This document shows positions 1-9,779 of a DNA stretch of 64,000 nt, in pieces; the first letter of the stretch is position 1, and each line of letters starts with the position of its first letter. The position numbers were made by a program, and so were the translations under genes. Location: contig NZ_LGTB01000010.1 of the NCBI RefSeq assembly GCF_001238275.1, positions 124,001-188,000 on the forward strand, read 5' to 3'. Source of the stretch: Bradyrhizobium viridifuturi. GTDB lineage: Bacteria > Pseudomonadota > Alphaproteobacteria > Rhizobiales > Xanthobacteraceae. The notes beneath the pieces were generated by a model. The model searched no databases. It was given only the letters and a program-made list of their open reading frames with translations, and was not told where the DNA came from.

Positions 1-161
1 AAATACGGTCTCGTTGCTGATGATGAGCTGCCGCTTGACCCAGATTCGGCTGACCGCATGTTGGCGAACGCATCCGCAAAGCTGTTTGCACCCGCTTGCT
101 CGTCAGCTTCGGCAAAGGGCGGCGATTGGTAGTAGTACGAGCCGTTGATGCGATTATACAT
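1..161 (-). CDS. nopP: NopP-like type III effector, N-terminal part (runs off window)
   Basis: Reading leftward from ATG at 161-159, the frame stays open to the window edge (about 53 residues). It starts MYNRING and contains SFADAFANMR followed by a Ser/Gly-rich stretch. This parallels the N-terminus of the complete nopP at 8.5-9.3 kb (MYGRINN, DFADAFSRMR, Ser-rich), so it looks like a second, diverged family member. NopP is a secreted nodulation outer protein delivered into legume cells; the N-terminus carries the secretion signal and is usually Ser-rich. I see no convincing tts box in the 250 bases upstream, where IS sequence begins, so the promoter may have been displaced. The C-terminal part lies outside the window, so it is unknown whether the gene is intact. 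Confidence 0.7.
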   Translation of the reverse strand, partial: MYNRINGSYYYQSPPFAEADEQAGANSFADAFANMRSAESGSSGSSSSATRPY

Positions 162-495
162 GGCGATTAGTGCTTCCGTCGGGCATAGATTTCTGCACTT
201 GGTCAACGGCCTGTTCTCATGTTTGCTGTCAAGGGGCTCGATCAAGCGGAACCGCTTCCGGCTGAGCGCCCGGACGCTGGACTTCGAAGGTGCCCACGGT
301 AGGAGGCAGGGCCAAAGACGACGGTTGATCAAGCTCTCATGCGCGGGTTGGCTACCGCATGACCGTGGTTTCGTCTTGGGGCTGCCTCGGTCTAGGAGCG
401 AGCGTCGGCGATGCCGGCTCATAACAGGCCACGAGGATTCCCCACGGCGCCCTGCCTCCTGCCCTGGGCACCAGATATGGTCGAGCAGCGTTCTT
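162..495. other. Intergenic, junction of nopP-like gene and IS110 copy
   Basis: No credible gene. An open frame on the plus strand here has Arg-rich, low-complexity translation typical of an antisense frame. The right part is probably the downstream end of the adjoining IS110 element; I could not define its terminus. Confidence 0.5.
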
Positions 496-1604
496 TCAGG
501 CGACCGGCCCGAGCTGTACTTGCCGAGTGATCGCCCACAGGAAGCCGACCATCTCGCGTGCAATGGCAGTGGTGACGATCACCTTGGGTTTGCCGGCCGC
601 CGACGAGCGGCGATAGCGGGCGCACAGCCTGACCTAGGCTTTCCAGGCGATATCGCGGATAGCTTGAGGCAGGCGCTCGTTACGGTCATGGAGCTTGCTG
701 ACGTGGGCTTGCATGCGATAGGTCCACGCCCCCTCGATCAGAGCCCGCCTGTCCAGAGCGTTGCCAGCCTTGGTGATGCCGCCGCGTCGGATGGTGACGC
801 CGCTCGAATGCTCTGACGGCACGAGGCCGAGAAAGGCCATCAACTGTCGGGGATTGTCGAAGCGGGAGAAGTCGCCGACCTCGGCAACCACCGTCACGGC
901 AACGATGAAGGCGACGCCGCGCATGGCCTGCACGGCCTCTACGAACGGCGTCATCGACCATTGTGGCGCCAGCTCCTCGATCCGCTTGGTCAAGCAGTCC
1001 ACACGGGCCTCAGCGTCGGTCACGGCATGAATGTAGTCCTGCAGAACGATTTGGCCCGCCGGGTGATCGAAGCGCACCGTGGTGAGCCATCGACGATAAG
1101 CCAGAGTCCACCCCCTTTTCCCGGCATAGATGCGCCCATGTCGCAGCAGGAAGCCTTGGAGATGTTGCCGCGCCTTTCCGAGCACACGCATCGCCGTGGC
1201 GCGGGCTCTCACCAAGTCGCGCATGGCCTCATGCGCCGCATCCGGAACCCACACGGCTGTCAGCTCGCCGCTCCGGTGCAGCTTGGCCAGCATCGCCGCA
1301 TCGCGCCGGTCAGTTTTTACCCGATCCCCGGCCTTCATCGGGATCAGCGAGGGGGCCACCACGATGCAGTTGTGCCCCAGTCCCGTCAGTTGTCGATGCA
1401 GGCTATAACCGCAGGGTCCGGCTTCGTAACAAAAACTTACCTGCCGGTCACCCTTGCCAAGCTTCTTCGCCGCTTGTCGATTTGATCGGCGCGATTAGGG
1501 ATGATCCCCAAGTTACGAACTTCACCGCCGCGCATCCCTTCCGCCACTGCGACCGAAATCGTCGTCTTGCGCACATCCAGCCCCACGAAAATGCTATCGT
1601 TCAT
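496..1604 (-). pseudogene. IS110-family transposase, decayed
   Basis: The frame opens at ATG 1604-1602 with FVGLDVRKTTISVAV, the RuvC-like (DEDD) N-terminal motif of IS110 transposases. A frameshift near 1370-1440 moves the reading to another frame. From about 1360 the protein continues with VKTDRRDAAMLAKL and the C-terminal transposase_20 region (AMRGVAFIVAVTVVAEVGDF, then FLGLVPSEHSSG). An in-frame TAG at 634-636 interrupts it, after which the same frame continues (VRLCARYRRSSAAGKPKVIV) to a stop at 496-498. Intact length would be about 365 aa, normal for the family. One frameshift plus one stop means this copy is unlikely to be active. Confidence 0.85.
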
Positions 1605-2098
1605 CAGGCCCGCTCCCCATGCTTGAGGTTCGGCGCCGGACCATCCGGCGCAACCCTCGATGGAGCTTGCCGCGGGGCGGGCCGCCCGTCACCTCAAAGG
1701 GCAAACATAGGGTCTAGGCCGTGTGGAGTTGATAGGCAGCCTGGCTTACGAAAACCTGGCGTGGATCCCGCTAATCGTACTTCACTCTGGCTTGATTGCT
1801 TCCAAACGAGCACGGCGCACCCTCAAGCTATTGGCACTCAGTAGGTTTGATGAGGCCGCGAGCAAGTCCCAGAATGCATCTTCACAACCAATTGGATCGT
1901 TCGATGTTGGCTTGCTGACTCCAAGCGGATCGTTGGCTTTCCAAACTCCCACCGCACCGCCTCTTATCCCGTTCTTCGTTTGGATGCTTCAGTGCGGGTC
2001 GTAAGCGGGGCGTCTTAAATAGATTGACGATGTCCAGGCTTTGACCGGCGATATCGCCGATCTAACTGCGGCTCGTGGAAGCGCGCCCTTTGTCGGCG
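1605..2098. other. Intergenic, IS110 left flank then unassigned
   Basis: The first about 100 bases upstream of the IS110 start are probably the element's non-coding end, where IS110 elements encode a bridge RNA; I could not fold or delimit it. The rest (about 1720-2098) holds no gene I can support. Confidence 0.4.
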
Positions 2099-4063
2099 TC
2101 AGCGCTCATTTATCCAAATCCGCATTTCGCCTTCGCCGCGGTTAGCCCAGCTGAACCACGGAATGAATGTCAACCGCTGCGGTTCTAGCTGACCAGGCAC
2201 CTTGTCGTAGTGATAAAGTGCCGCTTCTTCGGACTGCGTGTGTTGCAGTCGCACTCCGTCAGCCTGCAGCAAAATCTTGCCCTTGAAGAGACCAGTTCCG
2301 TCGACAAGCGAAAACTGGCTGTCTGCATGAAGCCAAACGTTGTGTAACTCGGTCCCGTTGTCGACTTCCTCAAGGCAATAAACTAACGGGCCACGCTCTA
2401 TGGCCACCTTGCCGGCCAAATTGCGAACTTGCGGATAGCCGTAGACGCGACGCACTTGCATCGGCAGCAATAGTTTGACGCGATCTCCCTGCCTCCATGT
2501 CCGGTGAATGTGCAAATAGCCATTTCGCGGCTCGCAATTGATACGTTCTCCGTTCAGGCTCGCCGCCGGCGCGCTGCACCATTGTGGTAGGCGCAGAGCG
2601 AGCGTGTGAGAAATTGGCAGTGCGGATTCGACGGCGATCTCCACCTCGTCTTTCCAGGGATAGTTGCCGTTCATGAGCAGTCGCAGCTTAGCCCCGCCGA
2701 CCGACATTTCCACCCTATTGCCGACGTAGAGATTTACATAGAGCGCATCGGCGCGGAGCGTATAGATATAATGACCAATCGATGCGAAAAGCCGTGCGAT
2801 GTTCGGTGGACAGCACGCGCAGCCAAACCAGGGCCTTCGCACCGGCGAGACATGATTATAAATGCCATTAGCCCTCAGCGTTTTGGGATGCATTTCGAGC
2901 GGGTTAACATAGAAATAATGACGACCGTCGAATGCGATACTGCCGAGAACGGTATTGTAGAGCGCGCGCTCCATCACATCGGCATATTGACCATCCAGCT
3001 CCATCTCCAGCATACGACGCGCGAACATCATTAGGCCAATGGATGCGCAACTTTCCGCGTACGCGGTATCGTTCGGCAGATCGTAATCGCAGCTAAACGC
3101 TTCGCCCGCGCTTTGCGAGCCGATGGCTCCGGTGATATAGATCTGGCGCTGCACCATGTTTTGCCACAGCCGTAGGCAAGTCTGACGTTGCTGATCGTTC
3201 TGACGCAGACGCGCAAGATGCGCTACCCCAGTCATGAGGTATACAAAGCGAACCGCATGGCCGGTGGCCGTCCGCTGCTTGGAAAGTGGCAAATGCGCTT
3301 GGCTATATGCTTTGTTTTTTAACATCCAGGGCAGGCCGCCTGATTCGGTGGCACAGGATTGCCGGCGCTTCTCGTACTCAATGTCGTAAAAATGTGGCTC
3401 CGAACCGCGTTGCTCCACGAAAAAATGGGCTAGCGTGAGATATCGCTGCTCATGCGTCACTTCGTAGAGGCGTGTCAACGCAAGTTCAATTTCCGGGTGG
3501 CCATCGTAGCCATGTTGCTGATCGCGTTCCGGGCCGAAAACCGTGTCGACGTGGTCAGCAAGTCTGCAACCAACCTCGAGCAATCGCCGTTTGCCAGTCG
3601 CCTGAAAGAAAGCGACACCCGCTTCAATCAAATGGCCGGCGCAGTAAAGCTCGTGGCACTCCGCTAGGTTGCTCCAGCGCTCCCGAGGCGCGTTCAGTAT
3701 GAAATAGGTGTTAAGATAGCCATCGCCACATTGGGCGGTCGCAATCAATTCAATCAGCTCGTCGGCAGCCTTCTCCAGCTCTGGATTGGGTGCCTGGCAT
3801 AGTGACCAAGCTACCGCCTCTAGCCATTTTGCGACGTCACTGTCCTGAAAAACCGTTCCATGGAACTCGCCTCTCGCATCTCCTGCGGCGATGCGGAAGT
3901 TCTCCACCGCGTGGCTCGGTATCGCCTCGGGATTGCGATCGTTCAGCACCTCCCATTGGTAGGGAATTGCCACTTCCCTTACCAACTGCTGACATTTCCC
4001 AATCAGCGGATCCAAGACGTGTAGGTTGTGAAGATCGATTTCGGCCACATTCCGCTCACTCAT
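2099..4063 (-). CDS. GH127 beta-L-arabinofuranosidase
   Basis: A 654-aa protein of the size and residue pattern of GH127 (HypBA1-type) retaining beta-L-arabinofuranosidases. These release L-arabinofuranose from plant hydroxyproline-rich glycoproteins such as extensins. The key residues of the Zn-thiolate site are visible: Glu321 (in SAGEAF), Glu337 and Cys339 (in AESCAS), and Cys415/Cys417/Cys418 (in CACCPPN). They fall within two positions of Glu322, Glu338, Cys340, Cys417 and Cys418 in HypBA1. The ATG at 4063 is chosen because GGGAGG lies just upstream; longer frames to 4354 have unrelated sequence. No signal peptide is seen, so it is probably cytosolic and acts on imported oligosaccharide, unless it leaves by a specialised route. 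The start codon overlaps (ATGA) the stop of a degraded upstream frame. Confidence 0.88.
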   Translation of the reverse strand: MSERNVAEIDLHNLHVLDPLIGKCQQLVREVAIPYQWEVLNDRNPEAIPSHAVENFRIAAGDARGEFHGTVFQDSDVAKWLEAVAWSLCQAPNPELEKAADELIELIATAQCGDGYLNTYFILNAPRERWSNLAECHELYCAGHLIEAGVAFFQATGKRRLLEVGCRLADHVDTVFGPERDQQHGYDGHPEIELALTRLYEVTHEQRYLTLAHFFVEQRGSEPHFYDIEYEKRRQSCATESGGLPWMLKNKAYSQAHLPLSKQRTATGHAVRFVYLMTGVAHLARLRQNDQQRQTCLRLWQNMVQRQIYITGAIGSQSAGEAFSCDYDLPNDTAYAESCASIGLMMFARRMLEMELDGQYADVMERALYNTVLGSIAFDGRHYFYVNPLEMHPKTLRANGIYNHVSPVRRPWFGCACCPPNIARLFASIGHYIYTLRADALYVNLYVGNRVEMSVGGAKLRLLMNGNYPWKDEVEIAVESALPISHTLALRLPQWCSAPAASLNGERINCEPRNGYLHIHRTWRQGDRVKLLLPMQVRRVYGYPQVRNLAGKVAIERGPLVYCLEEVDNGTELHNVWLHADSQFSLVDGTGLFKGKILLQADGVRLQHTQSEEAALYHYDKVPGQLEPQRLTFIPWFSWANRGEGEMRIWINER

Positions 4064-4449
4064 TTCGTTCCTCCCTGGTGGGTCGAAAGGACGCCTAGCA
4101 AGGCAAGCCAACTCACCATGATTGCGTTGCTGGGGTTGCGGCCCTGAGGTTTGCGGCTGCACAGTCCTATTCCCGAAGCGAGCGTTGCAGTGACAGAAAT
4201 GGAGAGGGTTCTCCTGCGGCGTCGTACGACCAGACACGTGCGGGCAGCGGCTTGTTCGAGGAGCGGGCCAGCAATTCCCATGCCGAGAATGAGGGCTGTT
4301 CTTCTGGTCGATCCGATCTGCGGCTCTGCGATAAGCGTCCGTTGGTCCGCCCAACTAACCGGATTTACCAGTCGAGCTAAATCCCGCATCGCTGCAGCGC
4401 TGGGTCGAATACGAACCGATCGGCTGTCCCAGGGCAGATAATCGCCCAC
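4060..4449 (-). pseudogene. Possible remnant of a membrane protein upstream of GH127 gene
   Basis: A 129-codon frame ends in TGA that overlaps the GH127 ATG (ATGA), as in translationally coupled operons. Its translation has short hydrophobic pieces (TALILGMGIAGPLL, NAIMVSWLALLGVL) separated by Arg-rich nonsense. That suggests a sugar-transporter permease eroded by indels and a deletion. The family assignment is a guess; only the coupling geometry is seen directly. Confidence 0.25.
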
Positions 4450-4843
4450 GACCCTCGCCGGCCGCAGATACAGCCGGAACGCCGCTCCTTTCGTCGCGAC
4501 CAGCCGCCCGCACCTGATCCGAGGCCTTCAATACGCTGCGCGGAATGTCCGGTTACGAACAATCCTTTGATGACGCGTGGCAGGTGGGCGGACCGCAGGG
4601 CGCGTGAAACCTAAGTCGGATCGAATGGGCCGCCGCCACGCAGGATTCAACGGAGACACTGGGGCGTTAATCCTAGGCAATCCCGACGGGTCGAAGCGCA
4701 TGCTCCGTGAGCGTCACGAGAGGATCACCGGTTCCTGGGCTTGACCTGTGCGGAATGCTCTGGATAGCACGGTCGGAATGATTGACGCCGCTGGCGCGCG
4801 ATGATGGGTTGATTCCGGTTCGGAGCGGGCGACGGGGATCAGA
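4450..4843. other. Intergenic, nothing recognised
   Basis: No gene, RNA or repeat that I can support. Overlapping frames on both strands have atypical composition. Confidence 0.4.
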
Positions 4844-5280
4844 ATGACCGGCGAGTCGCAGCTGCGCGAGAAGCTTCGGAAGATCGAGGCGTTGTTCGTG
4901 GTGCCGGAACTGCTGGTGAGCGCCTTGCAGCGGAAGCCGCACTGCAGCGGGTGCGAGCCCGGGTCGAGGAACTTGCTCGCCACGATCCACCGATCGAACA
5001 GCAATTCTCACTTCCCGACCAGTGGTCTCGGCACTTGTTTCTGCCGCTTTGCCGCCGATGTGGGGTGCGGCCGTTTCGTTATCGCCGGCAGCGACGCAAC
5101 ACGGTGATGGTCCGTGCGTCACGGGGCCTCGTTGATCGGGTCCTGCTGCCGGAGTTCACAGAGCTTGAGGGTGCGCTACAAGTGTATCTGCACGAGGTGA
5201 CGCTGCGCGTGATCCGCGAAGAGATTTACGACGACGCCAGCGATGCGCAGGAAGTTCTCGACGCCTTGCCGTCGAACTGA
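4844..5280 (+). pseudogene. Conserved hypothetical protein, frameshifted
   Basis: The protein begins at ATG 4844 (MTGESQLREKLRKIEALF). It must change frame near 4890-4900 to continue as GAGTAGERLAAEAALQRVRARVEEL and then through LPDQWSRHLFLPLCRRCGVRPFRYRRQRR to ALPSN and a stop at 5278-5280. The joined product is about 145 aa, hydrophilic, with a heptad-like helical N-terminus and an Arg-rich middle. I recall such short proteins as common, functionally unassigned genes in rhizobial accessory DNA, but give no function. The frameshift may be real or a sequencing error. Confidence 0.6.
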
Positions 5281-5885
5281 TCAAGCGGCGATCTTTGCCT
5301 CGGAACCGTCGCACGCAGCTTTCCAATGCCACGGCAACAGCGTGTTCAGCTGATTTATCTTGGTGCGTCCGGATACGATGCGCTCGAGAACGTCACTAAG
5401 ATAGTGCCGCGGGTCGATGTCGTGAAGTTTTGCCGTGTTGATGAGCGACGCGAGAATGGCCCATGTCTCGTCGGCGCCTTCAGCTGTCAATCTCGATGCG
5501 CCCATCATCGATGAATCGCGTCAGGCCTTCCCAATGCTTGAGGGCGTAGCGGATCGCCTTGCCAAGGGCAGATTTCTTCGAGACTTCCAGCAGTCGCACT
5601 TCGAACCAGGGCTTGTTAGTCCTCGATCAGCGGCCTGGTGTCGGATTGTCGCACCGCAACTCGTTGCGTCGCCGGCAAACCGCGAATGCGATCCTCAGCG
5701 GCGTAGAACATCGCGATCCGCTGCAGCGCTTCCGCAGCAATCGCGACTTCGTCGCGACGTGAACGCCCCAGAACTTCCGCCGCGCATGCGCGAAGCAGAA
5801 CGCCAGCTGCATCAGACGGCTGCCGTCTTGATCGGGCCCTTGTAGGCCGCATAGCCGATGGAGTGGACGCCCCCCGACGGCATCG
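5281..5885 (-). pseudogene. IS66-family transposase (TnpC), C-terminal part
   Basis: The frame ending at 5281 gives ETWAILASLINTAKLHDIDP, YLSDVLERIVSGRTKINQLN and LLPWHWKAA, the typical IS66 transposase C-terminus. Further upstream on the same strand, in shifted frames, come SALGKAIRYALKHWEGLTRF-like and FAHARRKFW pieces from the catalytic core. Multiple frameshifts break it. It is the downstream half of the element whose N-terminal half lies at 7080-8203; an IS110 copy sits between them. Confidence 0.8.
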
Positions 5886-5930
5886 ATTGTGCCAAGATGT
5901 GGGTGTTTGAACCCGGTAAGGAGGACGTCC

Positions 5931-6953
5931 GTGGACGAGGTTAGCATCATTGGTTTGGATTTGGCTAAGAACGTGTTCCAGGTTCACGAAGCTGGGCGAG
6001 ATGGGAGGACCGTTCTGCGTAAGAAACTCAACCGCAGCAGATTGCTCGAGTTTTTCGTGAAGTTGCCAAGGTGTGTGGTCGCGATGGAGCTTGCGCCAGC
6101 GCCCATTATTGGGGACGGGAGATTGGTACGTTTGGCCACGATATCCGGTTGATCCATCCCTCGTACGTGAAGCCCTTCGTTTAGCGTCAGAAGAACGATG
6201 CGGCGGATGCCGAAGCGATCGCCGAAGCCGCGTCCCGACCAACGATGCGCGTTGTCGGCGTTAAGAGCGCCGAGAAGCAAGGCTCCTCAATAGCGTTCAA
6301 GGTTCGTGATCTCTTAGTTCGACAGCGCACACAGGCGATTAATGCCTTGCGCGGGCATCTTGCGGAATACGGGTTGATCGTGGCTCAGGGCGTGAGACAT
6401 ATCCCCCGACTGGCTGCGCTCCTGGCACCATATCCGGACCTGCCCGATCTAGCCCGCAGCCTTTGCCAGAATCTCTTGACGCATGTGAAATCCCTGTCGG
6501 AGCAGAGAGCAGAGCTGGAGAAGGGACTGCGGGTGCGCGCGAGACAGGACGAAGTTGCCTCTCGTTTAATGACCATTCCGGGAATCGGCGCAATCTGCGC
6601 CAGCGATAGAGGCCTTGGCGCCGTCGGCGGAGACCTTTTCCAAGGGACGAGATTTTGCGGCCTGGGTTGGTCTCACGCCCAAACAGACTTCCTCTGGAGG
6701 TAAGGATAGGCTCGGCAAGATCTCCAGGATGGGCCGGCGAGATCTGCGACGCCTCCTTGTGCTTGGTGCGACCGCCGTTGTGCGATAGGCAAGACGCTAT
6801 GGATCGCCAGCAGGATCCTGGCTGGCAAGAATGCTCTCGAAGAAGCCTCCAAAGCTGATCGCGGTCGCTCTAGCGAACAAGATGGCGCGTATCGCCTGGG
6901 CCTTGATGATCCGCGGTGGCGCTTACCAGGCTCCAGCGTCTGGCGCTGCTTAA
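5931..6953 (+). pseudogene. IS110-family transposase, second copy, frameshifted
   Basis: GTG at 5931 follows a strong AAGGAGG at 5918-5924 and opens with VSIIGLDLAKNVFQVH, the IS110 N-terminal DEDD motif. The frame breaks around 6100-6190 (AMELAPAP, then the DDAADAEAIAEAASRPTMR motif in another frame). It resumes as VGVKSAEKQGSSIAFKVRDLL and LMTIPGIGAICAS, then shifts again before GGKDRLGKISRMGRRDLRR and ends GAYQAPASGAA with TAA at 6951-6953. It belongs to a different subgroup from the copy at 0.5-1.6 kb. At least two frameshifts make it inactive on its own. Confidence 0.85.
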
Positions 6954-7079
6954 CGCAAGGCCAGAAGCCGAGAGACGTCGGGAATGTGGTAAGGTCTAAC
7001 GGCGGGTTATGGGCAATCGGTCAGGGACTGGGATTGGAAGAATCAACAGGTCGATGAGTGCCAGCGAGCACGCGTAGCC

Positions 7080-8203
7080 GAATTGGATCCGATCCACGCA
7101 TTCCATAAGGGCCCGCGACGTGTCGAGGTCGCATTACGATGCCGGACACACGTCAGCACCCAACCACATGCCTGTTCCGAAGTTATATTTTGCTTGCATT
7201 CACTGGGGCGTCCACACACATCGACCTGCAGGATGCCGCGGTACTCCCCGAACAGCCGCTTGGTGCGGATCGCCTTGCGATCCTCGGCGAACACGTAGAT
7301 CACCGCCGGCGGCTCCGGGCCGCCCCATGGGCGGTCATCGGTGGCGATCGCCCAGAACTGGCAGACTTTGGTCCTGCCACGACCGGGATCGAGGACTGGC
7401 AGCGGCGTCTCGTCGGCAAACGGCCGCGTAGGACATCACCGCGTGGTGCAACAGCGCGTGAAGCGGCTTCAGCCGCCAGGCGAGGCGGCCCATCCACAAG
7501 GCCAGTGTTTGCGGATCGAGCGTGATGCCTTGGGCGGCAAACATCTGTTCCGCACGATACAGCGGCAGCTAGTAGCCATATTTCATACCGCGACGTGGGC
7601 CAGCAAGGCTTCCGTCATCATTCCACCGTCGATCGCCTTGGCCGACGCGGGTGCCTGTACCACACCCTGGCGGCAGCCCCGGCAGCCGTGCCGCGGAAGC
7701 ACGATGCGCTTGATCCGGTACTGCATCGGACTGACGTCGAAGGCTTCCTTGACGGTCTCGGCGATCTTGTGCAGCTGCTCGCCGCAGCAGGGGCAGCTGT
7801 GGCTCTCGATATCGACCACGACATCGATGCGCGGCAAATGCTCCGGAAGCTTCCCGCGGTTGCGTCGCGCTGGTCGCTTTCCACGGCCCTCTGCTCCGTC
7901 AGGCAGCCTGCCTCCGATCACATCGTCGTTGGCGGCGGCACGAGCCGCCTGTGCGCTGATGGTGTAGAGAGACAGCTGTCCGATATCCAGTGTCTTGGAG
8001 CGCGCACCGAAGATCGCGCGCTTGTACTGGGACAGGATCATCAGGAGCTTGTCGTTCTCCTGGATCGCAGCGTCGCGGTGAGCGATCGCTGCATCACGCT
8101 CGGTCGCCAGCGTGCTGCATTCCTCCGACAACGCCGCAAGCCGTGACGATAGCGCCATCACGGTTTGTCGGAGCATTGCTGGATCGGAAGGCAAATCACT
8201 CAT
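7080..8203 (-). pseudogene. IS66-family transposase (TnpC), N-terminal part
   Basis: Starting at ATG 8203, 206 residues read intact. There is an N-terminal coiled-coil (RLAALSEECSTLATERDAAI), the helix YKRAIFGARSK typical of IS66, and a Cys-rich zinc-finger-like region (CPCCGEQL, CRGCRQ). A stop follows HVAV at about 7583. Homologous sequence continues in shifted frames (RLAWRLKPLHALLHHAV; VIYVFAEDRKAIRTKRLFGEY) to about 7080, where the match is lost. It is the 5' half of the TnpC gene whose 3' half is at 5281-5885. Confidence 0.82.
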
Positions 8204-8533
8204 GCAGAGTAATCTACAACAAACTCCGCATGAGTGACGAACGCCTCTTGGTAATGATCAACCAGCTCGCACCGGCTGATCCACAGGTCGCATCGGCACA
8301 CGCTTTCAGTCCGAGCCATCGCCGACCCTTCGCGTCTGCACGAATTGCTGCGCTGGGAATGGAAGCTCCCGCGGCAAGCCGACGAGCCCACCGATCAGCA
8401 AGCTGCCTAACCTTCACGCAGCGATATCATAACCCTACCCGGGTTCGATCCTAGGTCTTGATCGTAAGCCGCAGATGTCGGCTGGTCTGCGCTCCTGGCG
8501 CCACCTCGTTCATGGATTGGTGGAGATCTCGCA
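8204..8533. other. Intergenic between nopP and IS66 relic; possible short IS66 C-terminus
   Basis: On the plus strand at about 8325-8410 one frame reads ADPSRLHELLRWEWKLPRQ and ends soon after. This resembles the tail of another IS66 transposase (LHELLPWNW type). It is short and the match is tentative. Nothing else is supported. Confidence 0.3.
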
Positions 8534-9334
8534 TCACATAAAGTCTCCATCCGAGTCGGACGCTGACGAAGGTTCAGGATCGCTGGCGTATTTGGAGAGA
8601 TACGTCGAATGCTGGGTATCACGCCGCCATTCACCATCCCTGTGGCTCCAAGGTCCGGACCGGGTTGGGTCAAGCACCATATCGTCTTCGTCCACATGGA
8701 CGAAACCCATTTGTTCTGCACGGGTTCTCGCTTCGTCATTCGCAGGACGCCAGTTCACCAGAGGCCGTTCGCCGTCTTGCTGAAGTTGATGCTCGAGCAG
8801 AATATCGCCGGCGTTCGAAACGAGCGGATGAGCAACCTGGAAATCCACGATGGACGTGACGTCAGTTCGACCGGGAAACTGTTCTCGCCAGCCTTGGCTG
8901 TTGAAGTCAGTCATAGGAAATCCGCCTTCCGTTCTTTGGAGACCGACGCTCCTATTTCCGAGTTGGTAGCTGTAATATCGGGCGGCGTCCGAATCTCTTC
9001 GGATGCCATACTCACTAGCGACGTGCGCCGTGCGCCTAGCCCTTTCGGATACAAATTCTGAGTATTCCTGGGGATTGTTGGCGATATGATTGATCTCTTC
9101 GCCATGAAAAGTCCTCACCTCTCGCCGGAATCTCTCTTGGTTGATCTCGATAACAGGACGTCTTGAACTGTTGTAATAACTTGGACCCGAGGATGAGCCG
9201 GCGTCGGAATCCTGCAATCGCATTCTAGAGAATGCGTCCGCGAAGTCGGCGGCATTCCCGTGCTCCGGTGAGCTTGCGCGATGATATTCATCATCGGATG
9301 GAACATCCGACCAATTGTTAATTCGACCGTACAT
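8534..9334 (-). CDS. nopP: Type III secreted effector NopP
   Basis: A 266-aa hydrophilic protein beginning MYGRINNWSD. It has a Ser/Asp/Gly-rich N-terminal third, then a folded region (EINQERFRREVRTFHGEEIN; ARYYSYQLGNRSVGLQRTE) and an acidic Ser/Asp-rich tail. I recognise it as the rhizobial effector NopP, injected into legume cells by the symbiotic type III secretion system; NopP variants decide compatibility with Rj2 soybeans. ATG 9334 is preferred over an in-frame GTG three codons earlier because AGGAG lies about 10 bases upstream of the ATG. A tts box lies 58 bases upstream, which predicts TtsI-dependent, flavonoid-inducible expression. The paralogous N-terminus at the left window edge makes this one of at least two NopP-like genes. 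Confidence 0.85.
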   Translation of the reverse strand: MYGRINNWSDVPSDDEYHRASSPEHGNAADFADAFSRMRLQDSDAGSSSGPSYYNSSRRPVIEINQERFRREVRTFHGEEINHIANNPQEYSEFVSERARRTAHVASEYGIRRDSDAARYYSYQLGNRSVGLQRTEGGFPMTDFNSQGWREQFPGRTDVTSIVDFQVAHPLVSNAGDILLEHQLQQDGERPLVNWRPANDEARTRAEQMGFVHVDEDDMVLDPTRSGPWSHRDGEWRRDTQHSTYLSKYASDPEPSSASDSDGDFM

Positions 9335-9391
9335 GACGACCACACTCCTATGGATGTTGCATTGTGTTCAGGTCGTTAGACCTGACTCCGC

Positions 9392-9422
9392 TGATAATCA
9401 GCTTAGCTGTCCGTAAGCTGAC
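9392..9422 (-). promoter_or_regulatory. Putative tts box upstream of nopP
   Basis: On the minus strand the sequence begins GTCAGCTTACGGACAGCTAA, close to the rhizobial tts-box core (GTCAGCTT, a one- or two-base spacer, then CGAAAGCT). It ends 58 bases before the nopP ATG, a normal distance. TtsI, itself under NodD control, binds such boxes. Confidence 0.75.
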
Positions 9423-9656
9423 GCGGGCAAATAAAGGGAGAACTAAATTCGGTGAAACGATAGGGCGAGGCGCGCAGTCAGGCGCCGCGCTCACCGGGGC
9501 GTCTTCATAAGTGTCGTCCGTGAAGAAGTGTCCAAGCCGTTGAGTGAGAGTCGGTTTTCGTCCCCGCTGCGATACGAGATTGCAGGCTTTTCACGGCGGA
9601 AGGCCGGAAAGCCCGCAGAATAGCCAGCCGTGATTCGTTCGTAGCGGAGGCGCGCG

Positions 9657-9779
9657 ATGCGCCCGAAGAAGCCGGAAACGACGGGGGAAGGCGACCTGCT
9701 TCGCGCCAGGTTCGATCGGATCATCCCCCTGAAGCAGGAGCAAGGGTTTGCTCGTTGCTTTCTTGAGGCGTTTCCGTGA
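9657..9779 (+). pseudogene. IS5-family transposase, N-terminal stub
   Basis: ATG 9657 opens MRPKKPETTGEGDLLRARFD and IIPLKQEQ, the characteristic first residues of a rhizobial IS5-type transposase (MRPKK...GDLFRARLDQIINLKHEL). The frame leaves the family after about 30 residues and stops at 9777-9779. The rest of 9423-10114 holds no other feature I can support. Confidence 0.6.

Larger units (their letters stand above)
5281..8203 (-). mobile_element. Broken IS66 element carrying a nested IS110 copy
   Basis: Both halves of an IS66 tnpC lie on the minus strand in the right order, separated by a plus-strand IS110 element of about 1.1 kb (roughly 5885-7080). The simplest history is insertion of IS110 into tnpC followed by decay of both. 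I could not delimit IS66 terminal inverted repeats by eye. Confidence 0.65.
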
